Assembly (NCBI GenBank): GCA_018401565.1
Contig: JAGYKS010000031.1
Coordinates: 124,001-188,000 of the forward strand
DNA length: 64,000 bases
Source of the DNA: Acidimicrobiales bacterium
Lineage (GTDB): Bacteria; Actinomycetota; Acidimicrobiia; Acidimicrobiales; Acidimicrobilacustridaceae
Reading direction: 5' to 3'
The position numbers and the translations under genes were made by a program. Below the pieces are notes generated by a model. That model searched no databases. It saw only the letters and a program-made list of their open reading frames with translations, and was not told where the DNA came from. Within the stretch, counting starts at the first letter, position 1. Each line of letters starts with the position of its first letter. This document shows, piece by piece, positions 52,501 through 61,180 of this stretch.

Positions 52501-52705
52501 CGTGAGCTACGAATACTGCGTCGATCGCATCAACAACGGTGTGTGCGACAGTCGTTGGGTCAGCACCGGTAGCGCCCGCTCGGTCACCATCGGCGGACTG
52601 CTCAGCAGGGCCGCTTACTTCTGGCAGGTTCGGGCCGTGAACGCCACTGGCGCCACCACCAACGCCAACATCGGCAGATGGTGGAGATTCACCACGGCCC
52701 GCTGA
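49563..52705 (+). CDS. Secreted subtilisin-family (S8) serine protease with FN3/Ig-like domains (two frameshifts)
   Basis: About 1047 codons. A signal peptide ends ATPAEA. A propeptide of inhibitor I9 type follows (VADRLIVTYKPGT, QFAEPDYIVQ). The protease domain has all catalytic parts: Asp in VVVGVIDEGIQ, His in SHGTHVAGTIGG, the oxyanion Asn in VAAAGNSS and Ser in YDGTSMASPHVAGAAAL. Then come an FN3 domain (GPTGLVATASAEDSISLTWT), a beta-domain (LPFGVSFYGTNYNTAVISSN, FIAPWWDDLDPSAGGGV) and two putative Ig-like repeats (GALPTGLVLNPSTGVISGTP and its copy). A last FN3 ends the chain. Frame changes lie near 51947 and 52287. It would act outside the cell; a strong terminator follows. Confidence 0.88.
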
Positions 52706-52757
52706 GCTGGCGAAGTTCCCGAACCGCTGAATCGAGCCGATGTTGCCCGGCAACGTC

Positions 52758-52798
52758 AAAGGGCAGGTCGGGGTTTGTGGCCCCTGACCTGCCCTTTT
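52758..52798 (+). terminator. Strong intrinsic terminator
   Basis: AAAGGGCAGGTCGGGG pairs with CCCCTGACCTGCCCTTT around a 7-base loop with one bulged T, followed by TTTT. It ends the protease transcript and, being symmetrical, may also act for the tRNA gene coming from the other side. Confidence 0.85.
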
Positions 52799-52803
52799 GC
52801 TTG

Positions 52804-52877
52804 TGGACCCGACTGGACTCGAACCAGCGACCCCTTCCGTGTCGAGGAAGTGCTCTAGCCAACTGAGCTACGGGTCC
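52804..52877 (-). tRNA. tRNA-Val (anticodon GAC), with unusual C33
   Basis: Cloverleaf with acceptor GGACCCG/CGGGTCC, D-stem GCTC/GAGC, anticodon stem CTTCC/GGAAG, loop TCGACAC, and T-arm CTGG-TTCGAGT-CCAG. The anticodon GAC gives valine. Position 33, almost always T, is C here. CCA is not encoded: A is followed by CAA. Confidence 0.82.
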
Positions 52878-53006
52878 GAAGACGCTCGAACCTTACCAGT
52901 TCCCGCGAGACCGCCTTGGCGGCTGGGGCCGCCGGGTTCGTGAACCAACCCACACACCCGGCCGACGGCGTGCGACCCAACCAACCAGTCGTGACACACT
53001 GGCGCC

Positions 53007-53376
53007 ATGGACCATCGTCAGTCAGTGCGCTTCATCTCTGCCGGCCGGATCGCCATTGGCGCCGTCATGCTTGTGGCCCCGCGTCGTGGGGCTGCGAGCT
53101 GGGTGGGACCCGACGGTCGCTCGGGCGCCCTCACGTTGCTGGTCCGGTCGTTTGGAGCCCGGGAAGTGGCGCTCGGAGCTGGCACTCTGGCGTCGCTGGA
53201 CTCTGGCGGCCCGGCACGGCCGTGGGTGATGGCTGGTGTCGTTGCCGACGGGCTCGACGCCGTGGCGTCGGTGTTGGCCATCCGGCATCTGGGTCGCCGC
53301 ACGAGCCTTGGCAACCGGCACGGTGGCGGTGCTTGCCACCGTGGCTGGCATCGCCGCCCTCGACCAGGTCGACTGA
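53007..53376 (+). CDS. Small membrane protein (one frameshift)
   Basis: About 123 residues. Helices are FISAGRIAIGAVMLVAP, a middle stretch VREVALGAGTLASL, VMAGVVADGLDAVASVLAI, and in the shifted frame TGTVAVLATVAGIAALDQVD. The frame changes near 53295, where the second frame restores a hydrophobic helix and a good stop. The function is unknown. It may be paired with the PQ-loop gene 70 bases downstream. Confidence 0.55.
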
Positions 53377-53447
53377 TCCCAGCCCACGTGGCTGGATCCG
53401 ATCAACCCGCCTGACTCCCGCATTCGCTTCCGGCCCCCGACACCACC

Positions 53448-53999
53448 ATGCTGACCACCGTCGTGCTGGGTGTGGCCCTGACTGCCACCGCCGGGTGGTG
53501 GCTTCCCCAGCTGCGTCGCCGTGGAAGCGGCGTGGCCACTGCCACCTGGCTGATGATGGCCGGCAACGCTGCGGTGTGGGGATTGTGGGCCACCGCCGAG
53601 CAGCAATGGCTGTTTGCCTCGGTGCAGGCCATCCAGCTGGTCGGCTGCATCGCTGTCGCCGCCTCAAACGGAGTGCACCGCCGCGACCTCACCCAGTCCA
53701 TCCCGCTGGTGGGGTTGGTGGCCATGGCCCTGGTGCCGTCGTTGGCATCACCGGCAGCGGTGCTGGCCTCGGTCTGGCTTCGTGTCCCACAGCTGCTGCG
53801 TACACGCCACTCCACCAGCGGCGTGGCGGGCTGGAGCTGGGTTCTCAACACCGTGTCCAACGCAGCGTGGGCCGTGTGGGGGGCGCTGGTGGGTGAACCC
53901 ACCGTGGTGATCGGGTGCACGGTGGCGGCGGTGGGGTCGGCACTGGTGGTTCTGGGTTCACGGCCGGCAAAACTCGGCAAGCAGCCCACACCAGGGTGA
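53448..53999 (+). CDS. PQ-loop / SemiSWEET-like membrane protein
   Basis: A 183-residue protein with about six to seven helices and two similar units: LPQLRRRGSGVATATWLMM plus GNAAVWGLWATA, and VPQLLRTRHSTSGVAGWSW plus NTVSNAAWAVWGAL. The Pro-Gln pair followed by a basic stretch and 'TS-x-G-x-x-x-x-W' is the PQ-loop signature of SWEET/SemiSWEET sugar carriers and related transporters. The substrate is unknown. Confidence 0.75.
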   Translation: MLTTVVLGVALTATAGWWLPQLRRRGSGVATATWLMMAGNAAVWGLWATAEQQWLFASVQAIQLVGCIAVAASNGVHRRDLTQSIPLVGLVAMALVPSLASPAAVLASVWLRVPQLLRTRHSTSGVAGWSWVLNTVSNAAWAVWGALVGEPTVVIGCTVAAVGSALVVLGSRPAKLGKQPTPG

Positions 54000-54012
54000 C
54001 CGTCACCGTGCA

Positions 54013-54034
54013 GGTCACCAGGCCTTTGGTGACC
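54013..54034. terminator. Bidirectional hairpin between convergent genes
   Basis: GGTCACCA and TGGTGACC are perfect 8-bp arms around a 6-base loop. It sits in the 39-bp gap between two convergent stops, a usual place for a shared terminator, but has no long T-tract. Confidence 0.55.
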
Positions 54035-54038
54035 CCAG

Positions 54039-54671
54039 CTAGCGGTCGTTTACCCAGGCCAGGATGTCAGGAGCTGCCTGCCCAAGCGTGGTGAAGTGAC
54101 GGTGGGAGCCGTCCACGGTGTCGGGGCGATTCACCGACCACACCGTCATGCCGGCCCCCGACGCTGACGCCACTCCCGCCGGCGAGTCCTCCACAGCCAG
54201 ACAGGCCGCCGGTGACACCTGCAACAGTTCAGCAGCCAGGAGGTAGGGATCCGGTGATGGCTTGCCGACGGTCACCGACGGGGCGTCCACGATCACTGTT
54301 GGCACCGGTAGTCCCAGGCGGGCAAACCTGAGATGCACCCGATGCAGGTAGTTGGACGTCACCAGACCCCAACTGGCTGTCGGCATTGCCCCCAACAGCT
54401 GGGCGGCACCGTCAAAGGCGCTGTAGTCACCCACAGTGACGTCGTCGTCTTCAAGATCGTTGAGCAACGCCAGACAAGCCACCGGGTCCTCGTCGGGAAC
54501 CAGCGCAGCAAACACGTGCAGAGGCCAGTTGTGGAACGCAACGTCGAACACCCGCTGCGGATCGAGGCCAAAGTGGGTGGCCCATTGCGACCACACCCGC
54601 CGCAGGTTGCCCAACGTGTCGACCAGGGTGCCGTCCACGTCGAACAGGACGAACCGGGAGTCTCCAGTCAT
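54039..54671 (-). CDS. HAD hydrolase, phosphoglycolate-phosphatase-like
   Basis: A 210-residue HAD subfamily IA protein with a helical cap. Motif I is VLFDVDGTLVDTLGNL, motif II WGLVTSNYLHRVHL, motif III Lys in VTVGKPSPDPYLLAAELL and motif IV LAVEDSPAGVASASGAGM. It removes phosphate from a small sugar-phosphate-like substrate that cannot be named. Its ATG overlaps the lipoprotein stop (ATGA). Confidence 0.85.
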   Translation of the reverse strand: MTGDSRFVLFDVDGTLVDTLGNLRRVWSQWATHFGLDPQRVFDVAFHNWPLHVFAALVPDEDPVACLALLNDLEDDDVTVGDYSAFDGAAQLLGAMPTASWGLVTSNYLHRVHLRFARLGLPVPTVIVDAPSVTVGKPSPDPYLLAAELLQVSPAACLAVEDSPAGVASASGAGMTVWSVNRPDTVDGSHRHFTTLGQAAPDILAWVNDR

Positions 54672-55180
54672 GACCGCTGGCTGCTGGTCCGCTCGACCAT
54701 CACCTGAAACGACGTGGGCGGATCCGCCACCCTGAAAAACCTCAGATTCATCTGGTCGGCGCCAGTCATCGTGCCGATGATGGTGAGGCCGGTGGCGGCG
54801 AGGCCGAAGCTCTGGCCGTCGGCGTCGAACGACCCGGTGAACGGGATACGAATGACCTGTCCGGCGTCATCGAACTGCTCGTAGCCCCACAGTGCAGTGC
54901 CCTCCTGCCGTTCGATCACCACAAGCAGGGGGCTGTCCACCAGTGCCCCGTCGATGGTGGGGAACGCGTACGAGCCCTCCCACGAACCCACCACGTCGGG
55001 CGGAGCCGTTGTGACCGCAAGGGTTGTGACCGTGGTGGTTTGCATGGGCGTGTTTTCGACAGCGGAAGTTTCCGCTGTGGCGTCGCTCCCGCTGACACAA
55101 CCAGCAGCCATGGTGAGCCCTGCGACCAGTGCCACGGCGCACGAGAGCAGTTTGGGCCGGGAACGCGGTACTGCAGACAT
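54668..55180 (-). CDS. Lipoprotein of unknown function
   Basis: A 170-residue protein with lipoprotein signal SCAVALVAGLTMAAGC, a Thr/Val-rich linker (TTTVTTLAVTTAPP) and a beta-rich domain (VVGSWEGSYAFPTIDGALVD, LLVVIERQEGTALWGYEQF, TGLTIIGTMTGADQMNLRFF). The fold looks like a small beta-barrel of the lipocalin-like kind, which is inference. It is coupled to the HAD gene by overlap. Confidence 0.75.
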   Translation of the reverse strand: MSAVPRSRPKLLSCAVALVAGLTMAAGCVSGSDATAETSAVENTPMQTTTVTTLAVTTAPPDVVGSWEGSYAFPTIDGALVDSPLLVVIERQEGTALWGYEQFDDAGQVIRIPFTGSFDADGQSFGLAATGLTIIGTMTGADQMNLRFFRVADPPTSFQVMVERTSSQRS

Positions 55181-55355
55181 TCGGGAAGTGTGACAGATGT
55201 TGGGTCGACCGAAGGTGTCGGCACCACTGCGACCCAACACGCACCGGGGTGTCAAAACCCCGTCGTTGTGCATATCGTCACAACTACATACGCGACCACC
55301 ACGGCACGACCAAGGCACCATCCACCGGTGACCCCTCAAGACCAAAGGAGTTGCA

Positions 55356-56174
55356 ATGTTGCACAAGACCCCCACCCGTCGCCGGTTTCGGCACCCGATC
55401 GTCTTGTTGATGGCGGCGCTGATGCTGGGGGGCGCTCTTGCCGGGTGCGGCAACGACGACGACACCGCCTCGACCACCACCACCGCAGCACCCGACTCCA
55501 GCGACAATGGCGATGCCACCGAAGCGCTTGCAGAGGCCTGCCGTGAGACAGACCTCGAACCGGTCGAACAGGCCGCCGACAGATTCCTCACCGCCCAGAG
55601 TGCCAGCGACGGGGCCACCACCGAGTCGGAGGTGGCCACGGCGATCGTGACGCTGTTGGACTCCGGCAGCGTGCTGTTCGCCACCATGTCGACGGCGCTG
55701 ACACCGTTGTTCGATGCCATCGCTGACGCCGCCGAACAGCCCTCCATCGCCGAGGTCCCCGACCGCCTGCTCGCCGCCGCCGACGACTTCTCGGAGTTGG
55801 CCAGCGACATTGACGACGCCGGAACCCTCACCGAGGCCGATGTTGCCCGCATCGATGAGGTGGGCGCCCGTCTCGACGAATTCGACAACGTCGTCGAGGC
55901 CGAATCCGACGCCGGTCGGGAACTGCGACGTGTCCCCGCCTGCGAGACCTTCATCCGGAACTTCGACGCCGTGTTTGCCGGTCTCGATGCCGGGAGTGAG
56001 GTGACCGAAACCACCACACCAGACGGCGGCGTCAACACCGACGTTGCCGACGGGTCCTGCGACCAGGACCGCTGGCTGCAGGACCCCGACTGCGGCGACG
56101 ACTCCGTGGTCAACAGCGACCTTGCCGACGGCACCTGCGACGAGAGCCGTTTTTTCACCGACCCGGACTGCTGA
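55356..56174 (+). CDS. Lipoprotein with C-terminal cysteine repeats
   Basis: A 272-residue protein with lipoprotein signal LLMAALMLGGALAGC. A Thr/Asp-rich linker and an acidic helical domain follow (TLLDSGSVLFATMSTALTPL, DRLLAAADDFSELASDIDDA). The end holds two copies of a motif with paired cysteines: VADGSCDQDRWLQDPDC and LADGTCDESRFFTDPDC. RBS AAAGGAG is well placed before the ATG. I know no family with this repeat. Confidence 0.8.
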   Translation: MLHKTPTRRRFRHPIVLLMAALMLGGALAGCGNDDDTASTTTTAAPDSSDNGDATEALAEACRETDLEPVEQAADRFLTAQSASDGATTESEVATAIVTLLDSGSVLFATMSTALTPLFDAIADAAEQPSIAEVPDRLLAAADDFSELASDIDDAGTLTEADVARIDEVGARLDEFDNVVEAESDAGRELRRVPACETFIRNFDAVFAGLDAGSEVTETTTPDGGVNTDVADGSCDQDRWLQDPDCGDDSVVNSDLADGTCDESRFFTDPDC

Positions 56175-56253
56175 TCGCGCCCGGCGTGATCCCCGGCTGC
56201 CACATCCCGCAGCCGGTACGGTGAGGTGCACCTCAAAGCGGAAGCAGGAACCC

Positions 56254-56709
56254 ATGGCCGATCCCCTCATCGTCACCCAGCAGGACCGACCCGACCCCAT
56301 GCAGGTGGCCGGATTCGAGATCACGACGATTGCCTCAACCGAACAGACGGGCAACTACGAGGTGTTCCATCAGGCCGGTCCCGCCGGCAAAGGGCCGGGG
56401 CCACACTTCCACGCCTGGGACGAGTCGTTTCTGGTGGTGTCGGGCACGGTGGAGTGTGGTGTCGACGGCATTGACACCGTCGCCGGGCCGGGAACGTTCA
56501 TCCACGTCCCCGGGGGCTCCACGCACTGGTTTCGGTTTGGCCCCGACGGTGGCGAGATGATCACCATGACGTCACAGGGCAACGCCTCTGCCATGTTTGC
56601 TGCGTTCGATTCCGCAGGATCGTGGGACAACCCCGACCGCAGCGTGTTCGTTGAGCTGGCGGCGTCGTACGGCCAAACCGTCGCACCCAACGTCAAGCCA
56701 CCCGACTGA
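56254..56709 (+). CDS. Single-domain cupin protein
   Basis: A 151-residue cupin_2 protein. Motif 1 is GPGPHFHAWDESFLVVSGTV (His, His and Glu metal ligands) and motif 2 FIHVPGGSTHWFRFG. Such proteins bind a metal and act as small dioxygenases, isomerases or sensors. The ATG at 56254 follows CAGGAA. No neighbour narrows the role. Confidence 0.8.
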   Translation: MADPLIVTQQDRPDPMQVAGFEITTIASTEQTGNYEVFHQAGPAGKGPGPHFHAWDESFLVVSGTVECGVDGIDTVAGPGTFIHVPGGSTHWFRFGPDGGEMITMTSQGNASAMFAAFDSAGSWDNPDRSVFVELAASYGQTVAPNVKPPD

Positions 56710-56759
56710 AACCAGAGGTCGTCAACGCCGACGGCAACAGAGCGACGGCCCCGTTGGCG

Positions 56760-57201
56760 TCACTCAACCGTGATGGTGAACGTGGTCGGCGAACCAACGC
56801 CGTTGGTGGACCCGAAGAACTGCACGGTCACTTCGGCGGTGCCCGACGCAACCGCGACCCCACCGGCGTTGGTGGTGTAGGTGCCCTCAGTCTTGCCTTC
56901 GCCTTCCACCTTGAACACCGACGGGTCAGAGCTCTCGGCCACAAACCGGCCCTCACCGGGATCGCCAAGGTCGAAGGTCACCGTGGTTCCGGCGCTCACC
57001 GTGGTGCTGGTGTCGTCAGCATTGAGCACCACCGGGGGCAACACGTTGCCAACCGTCGACTCGGTCGAGGAGTCGCTCGACGATTGCGGTCGTGTCGGTT
57101 GATGAGGTGGTGTCATCTGACGAACACGCCATCGTCGTGAGCGACAGAGCGCCGGCGAGGGCGGCAGCGAGGGCAATGGTGCGGATGGCGGGCTTGCGCA
57201 T
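56760..57201 (-). CDS. Lipoprotein with an Ig-like domain (one frameshift)
   Basis: About 147 codons. The start ATG at 57201 has AGGAGA upstream and gives signal LAAALAGALSLTTMACSSDD. Near 57095 the frame changes from SSTDT to SSSDSSTESTVGNVL. The second frame then gives a beta-sandwich-like sequence: VVLNADDTSTTVSAGTTVTF, SDPSVFKVEGEGKTEG, VASGTAEVTVQFF and PTTFTITVE. It reads like a bacterial Ig-like domain on the cell surface. Confidence 0.7.
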
Positions 57202-57316
57202 GGGATCTCCTGGGGTGTGATGGGTCCCTACCGTGCGGCGGTGACTCAAGGCCAACGACTGTCTGAAATAAAACCTACAGCACGTACCCCGTTGGCGGGG
57301 CGCAGCACCAGGGGAA

Positions 57317-58546
57317 TCACCCGTCGAGATGGGCGAGACCAGGTCGGGTCACCAACACCACCGAGACCGCAACCAGTGTCACGGCGATGGCGAGGTAGGT
57401 GGCGGCCAGACCCCACCCCTCGATGGCAATACCGGTGGCGACCATGGCCAACGGCGGGGCGGCGTAAAACAGCGAGAGCTGCACGCCGAACACGCGGCCC
57501 TGGATGTCATCGTCCACCCGCTGCTGCACCAGCGAGCTGAGCAGCGGGTCCATCGGTCCCCACGCAAGGCCCAGAACGAACGCCGCCACCGCCAGGGCAG
57601 TGGTGGCAGCAGCGCCATGGGCACAATGGCGATGGCGGTGCCGGTGATCGACAGGCGGACGATGGTGCGAAACTGCAGGCGGAAGCCGCAACCAGCCGTA
57701 GGAGAAGGCGCCGATGGCCCCACCTGCTGCCAGGGCGGCGATCACGATCCCGAGCGAGGCCGGTGAGCCCTGGCGCTCGAAGTAGGTGGGCAGTATCACC
57801 GATTCGGTGGGGAGGTAGACGGCGGCGAGCACGATCACCGCCACGGTCACGGTGCGCAGCGCCCGGTCACGCCACAGGGTGGTGAGCCCGAGCATGGCCC
57901 CCGACCAGCCGCCAAGTTCACCACCCTCGCCTTGGCGGGCAGCGCGCGCTCGCTGGCCGGCGTCTCCCACGCCCATGGCGGTCACCGCCACAGCGGCCAG
58001 CACAAACAGGCCAAAAGGCGCCCAGAACGAAGCGACAGCCCCAACCGTGGCGATGAGCACGGCGCCGACAAGGGGCCCCACCATCCACCCCACGGCGAAC
58101 ACCCCCTGATGGATGCCGTTGGCCCGGTCGAGAGGCACGTCGGTGGCCTCGGCAACGTCCACCAGCAGCGACCGACGGCCGGTGTACCCGGCCGGGTCGA
58201 ACGTGGCGCCCACCACAGCCAGTGCGGCGACGGCAGGGAAGGTGAGGCCATCGAGGGCCGCCACCACCGGGATGGCAGCCACCGACAACGCCGAGAGCAC
58301 ATCGGAGGCAATGCTCACCTGGCGCCGCCCCCAACGATCGACCAACCAGCCAGCCACCGGGGCGGCCACCAGCGCCGGCAGCGTCACCAGACCGGCCACC
58401 AGCCCCGCCCTTGCGGCAGAACCGGTCAGTTCGAGCACCAGCCACGGCAGCGTGATGGTGACCATCGAGTTGCCCATGCCGCCGGCAAGGTTGGCGATCT
58501 CAAGCAGCACGAACGCACCCCGACGTGCAGGCACAGGAGCACTCAC
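57317..58546 (-). CDS. MFS transporter (compensated frameshifts)
   Basis: About 410 residues and about twelve helices. Signatures are LVDRWGRRQVSIASDVLSAL (loop 2-3) and DDDIQGRVFGVQLSLFYAAP (second half). Between about 57608 and 57690 the frame is shifted twice; the other frame gives LQFRTIVRLSITGTAIAIVP, the missing helix. The GTG at 58546 overlaps the stop of the small upstream gene (GTGA), so it is preferred over the ATG at 58561. The substrate is unknown. Confidence 0.82.
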   Translation of the reverse strand: MSAPVPARRGAFVLLEIANLAGGMGNSMVTITLPWLVLELTGSAARAGLVAGLVTLPALVAAPVAGWLVDRWGRRQVSIASDVLSALSVAAIPVVAALDGLTFPAVAALAVVGATFDPAGYTGRRSLLVDVAEATDVPLDRANGIHQGVFAVGWMVGPLVGAVLIATVGAVASFWAPFGLFVLAAVAVTAMGVGDAGQRARAARQGEGGELGGWSGAMLGLTTLWRDRALRTVTVAVIVLAAVYLPTESVILPTYFERQGSPASLGIVIAALAAGGAIGAFSYGWLRLPPAVSHHRPPVDHRHRHRHCAHGAAATTALAVAAFVLGLAWGPMDPLLSSLVQQRVDDDIQGRVFGVQLSLFYAAPPLAMVATGIAIEGWGLAATYLAIAVTLVAVSVVLVTRPGLAHLDG

Positions 58547-58851
58547 CGGGCCAACCGCCATGCGCCAGGCACCGGTGTCGCCAAGCAACAAGCGCCTGTG
58601 TGGGCCTCAACCTCAGGTGTCACCTCAACCACAATGGCCGACGTGCGTGCCGCAGGTGCAAACCACATTGCACGAGCGTCGGAGAACACGGCGGCGCAAT
58701 CCGGACCTGGCGGCACCAAATATGCGTCACTCCCGTTGATGAAGGGAGCAACTGGCACACGTCCTGGGGTAGCCGCCAACCCTCCCAATGGGCCACCGAC
58801 CACCATCCACGCCTGCCACAGGACCAACTGACCTGACGCCGGCGAGGTCAC
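58543..58851 (-). CDS. Small unidentified protein coupled to the MFS gene
   Basis: About 102 residues from a GTG at 58851. The sequence includes VPVAPFINGSDAYLVPPGPD, CAAVFSDARAMWFAPAART and SAIVVEVTPEVEAHTGACC. It has no signal peptide or clear helix bundle. The TGA overlaps the MFS start in a GTGA junction, the main support for it being real. A 55-bp part of it (58692-58746) is repeated at 61126-61180. I recognise no family. Confidence 0.5.
   Translation of the reverse strand: MTSPASGQLVLWQAWMVVGGPLGGLAATPGRVPVAPFINGSDAYLVPPGPDCAAVFSDARAMWFAPAARTSAIVVEVTPEVEAHTGACCLATPVPGAWRLAR
58692..58746 (-). repeat. Dispersed 55-bp repeat, copy A
   Basis: 48 of 55 bases match the copy at 61126-61180 in the same orientation. 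On the minus strand both translate to PFINGS-[DE]-A-x-x-VPP-x-PDCAA, so the similarity is also at protein level. Confidence 0.8.
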
Positions 58852-58921
58852 CCCCAACGGCGCCACCGCCCACCTCACCAACCCGGACTTCACAAACCGA
58901 CCGAGACCTACACTTTGGTGA

Positions 58922-60064
58922 ATGACTGACCCTACCGACGCCAACACCAACGCATCGAGTGTGGATGTGGTCGTGGTGGGTGCGGGAATTTCCGGTCTGG
59001 TCACCGCCACCCGGCTTGTGGCCGCCGGGTTGACGTGTGTGCTGCTTGAGAGCAGCGATCGTGTTGGCGGCAGGCTGCTCACCCACCACCACCCATCCGG
59101 ACCACTGGATCTGGGTGCCACGTGGTTCTGGCCCGGCGAGCAGCGGGTCGCCGCCCTCATCGCTGAGCTGAACATCCCCACCCATGCCCAGCACATCGAC
59201 GGCGACGCCGTGTACCACGCACCCGGCGGCGTGCAACGCCTCGACGGCAACCCGATCGACGTTGTGGCTGGCCGCTTCAGCAGCGGTGCCGCCTCGATCA
59301 CCGACACCCTCGCCGAGCGCCTCGGCGAGCGCGTGTGGCTGACAGCACCGGTGCACCGCATCGACAACTCCGGGGACCGGATGATCGTGCACCATCAGCG
59401 GGGATCACACGTGGCCGGTCACGTGGTGCTGGCCCTGCCACCGTCGCTGGCTGTGCGCCACATCGAGTTCCATCCGGCGCTCGACGACCACATCCACGAC
59501 CTGGCTGCGGCCACGCCGACGTGGATGGGCAACATCGCCAAGGCAGTCATCGTGTATCCAGACCCGTTCTGGCGTGGGCAGGGGTTGGCAGGTGCTGCCA
59601 TCAGTCACATCGGACCGTTGCGAGAAGTGCACGACATGAGCGGACCCGACGCCGCACCAGCGGCACTGTTTGGGTTCGCACCGTTGGCCCCCGGGGTGCC
59701 GACGCCCAGCCAGCACGACATTGTTGCCCAGCTCGTGGACCTGTTCGGGCCAGCGGCGGCCACGCCACTTGACGTCATCGTCACCGACTGGCGCCCTGAT
59801 GTCCGCCCCGATATCCACACCGATGCCCGCCCCGACCGGGACAATCGAGCCACCGGCACCCCAACGGACACCTACGGACATCGCCTGTATCAACACTCCC
59901 AGGGCGGCGGTCGCCTCCACTGGGCTTCAACGGAAACCGCTCCGACGATGCCAGGCCATATCGAGGGTGCCCTTGGTGGTGCCCAGCGCGCCGTCGACGC
60001 CATCACGACGGCCATCACGACCGCGGCCACAACCGACCCGCTGTCTGTTGGACCATCAACCTAA
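58922..60064 (+). CDS. Flavin-dependent amine oxidase (monoamine-oxidase family)
   Basis: A 380-residue FAD enzyme. The dinucleotide loop is VVVVGAGISGLVTATRLVAA with the acidic end in LLESSDRVGGRL, then LDLGATWFWPGEQ. The C-terminal FAD contact reads GGRLHWASTETAPTMPGHIE, followed by GALGGAQRAVDAI. It oxidises a primary amine to an aldehyde with H2O2. It is shorter than the usual ~450, with a compact substrate domain. It is followed 16 bp later by a DinB gene. Confidence 0.85.
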   Translation: MTDPTDANTNASSVDVVVVGAGISGLVTATRLVAAGLTCVLLESSDRVGGRLLTHHHPSGPLDLGATWFWPGEQRVAALIAELNIPTHAQHIDGDAVYHAPGGVQRLDGNPIDVVAGRFSSGAASITDTLAERLGERVWLTAPVHRIDNSGDRMIVHHQRGSHVAGHVVLALPPSLAVRHIEFHPALDDHIHDLAAATPTWMGNIAKAVIVYPDPFWRGQGLAGAAISHIGPLREVHDMSGPDAAPAALFGFAPLAPGVPTPSQHDIVAQLVDLFGPAAATPLDVIVTDWRPDVRPDIHTDARPDRDNRATGTPTDTYGHRLYQHSQGGGRLHWASTETAPTMPGHIEGALGGAQRAVDAITTAITTAATTDPLSVGPST

Positions 60065-60080
60065 GGACGAGACACCCGCG

Positions 60081-60635
60081 ATGCCCGACACCCCCGAGTT
60101 GACACAGCCGACCCTTCACGACCTGCTCGACGAACTCGACCGTTCCAACGCCCACAGTGACCACCTTGTCGCCGGACTCACCGACGATCAGATCCGCTGG
60201 CGCCCAACGGCCGACTCGTCAGCGATTGGGTGGCATCTCGGCCATCAGGCTGCCGTGGCCCACTACCTGTTGCGCAATCTCGTTGTTGCCGAACCGCTCA
60301 TTAACCCGGACATTGATGCACTGATGGACTCAGCCACCCCCGAACCCCTTCGCGGCGAGCTTCCGACCCTGGAGCGGCTCAGCGAATACCGCTCGGTGGT
60401 CGCACAACGGATCCACGACCACGTCGTCCGCATCCACAATGCAGACGTCGATGCACCACACCAGTTGCGCATCATCGCCACGACGCTTCTGGTCACCATC
60501 GTCAATCACAATTACCAGCACGCAAAGTGGATCGGCGAGGTGCGCACCAACACCTTTGACCTCGACGCCCCCCCACTGCCTGCGTCGCCATGGCTCACCA
60601 CCGTGGATGGCTACAGGATCGTGGCACAGCACTGA
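60081..60635 (+). CDS. DinB-family protein
   Basis: A 184-residue four-helix-bundle protein of the DinB/YfiT type. The metal-binding His residues are in SSAIGWHLGHQAAVAHYLL and TIVNHNYQHAKWIGEVRTN, and the N-terminal helix is LLDELDRSNAHSDHLVAGLT. Family members are metal-dependent, thiol-linked transferases or hydrolases. The ATG at 60081 lies 16 bp after the amine oxidase stop, likely the same transcript. Confidence 0.8.
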   Translation: MPDTPELTQPTLHDLLDELDRSNAHSDHLVAGLTDDQIRWRPTADSSAIGWHLGHQAAVAHYLLRNLVVAEPLINPDIDALMDSATPEPLRGELPTLERLSEYRSVVAQRIHDHVVRIHNADVDAPHQLRIIATTLLVTIVNHNYQHAKWIGEVRTNTFDLDAPPLPASPWLTTVDGYRIVAQH

Positions 60636-60704
60636 TGAGTACCGGCCCCGGCGGGTGCCACAGCGTCATCGGACCGCACCACCACGCCCTGACAGACACA
60701 CCCC

Positions 60705-61004
60705 GCCGCTGAGGTTGCCCCGGCAAGGTCGAAGAGCACCGGCACACACTTCACCTGAAACAAGGATGACCTCTTGGGTCGGGTCATCAGTGCCGAACTG
60801 GACGATCGTCGACGGCAGATCACCGACCTCGTCGCCTCGGCCGAGGATCCGTTCCGGGCGGTGGTGAGCTGGTCAGTTGAGGCCGACCCCGATGGCGTCT
60901 GGCCAGCGCTGGTCTCCGCTACTGCGGCCGGGGTAGCACCAGCAATCGGTCGACTCGTCCGTGACTTTGACGCCCGGTGGACCGACCTCATCATCCAACT
61001 GGTC
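60705..61004 (+). pseudogene. TetR-family regulator remnant
   Basis: The frame reads AAEVAPARSKSTGTHFT, stop, NKDDLLGRVISAELDDRRRQ. This matches the end of a TetR HTH (helix-turn-helix then 'HF-x-x-K-x-x-L'), broken by a TGA where the 'HFGNK' residues should be. The ligand domain continues as EDPFRAVVSWSVEADPDGVW and IGRLVRDFDARWTDLIIQL. The N-terminal helix is missing, with a stop just upstream. It is probably a decayed regulator of the preceding amine oxidase/DinB genes. Confidence 0.5.
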
Positions 61005-61125
61005 GTCTGCCCATCGCCACCGACTCGCCCGAACCTTGATCGGGCCTCTCCTCAGTCGGTGAGTCACCCTGAGCCATCGCCAAGTTCGACTAGAGCCCCC
61101 GGCGAATTTCGCCAAGATGTTACGG

Positions 61126-61180
61126 CGGCACAATCCGGAGCTGGCGGCACCTGATTCGCCTCACTCCCGTTGATGAAGGG
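61126..61180 (-). repeat. Dispersed 55-bp repeat, copy B
   Basis: Partner of the copy at 58692-58746. On the minus strand it sits in a short broken frame (PFINGSEANQVPPAPDCAA, stop at 61064), so it looks like a gene fragment. A perfect palindrome GGCGAATTTCGCC lies 12 bp beside it at 61101-61113. Confidence 0.75.
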
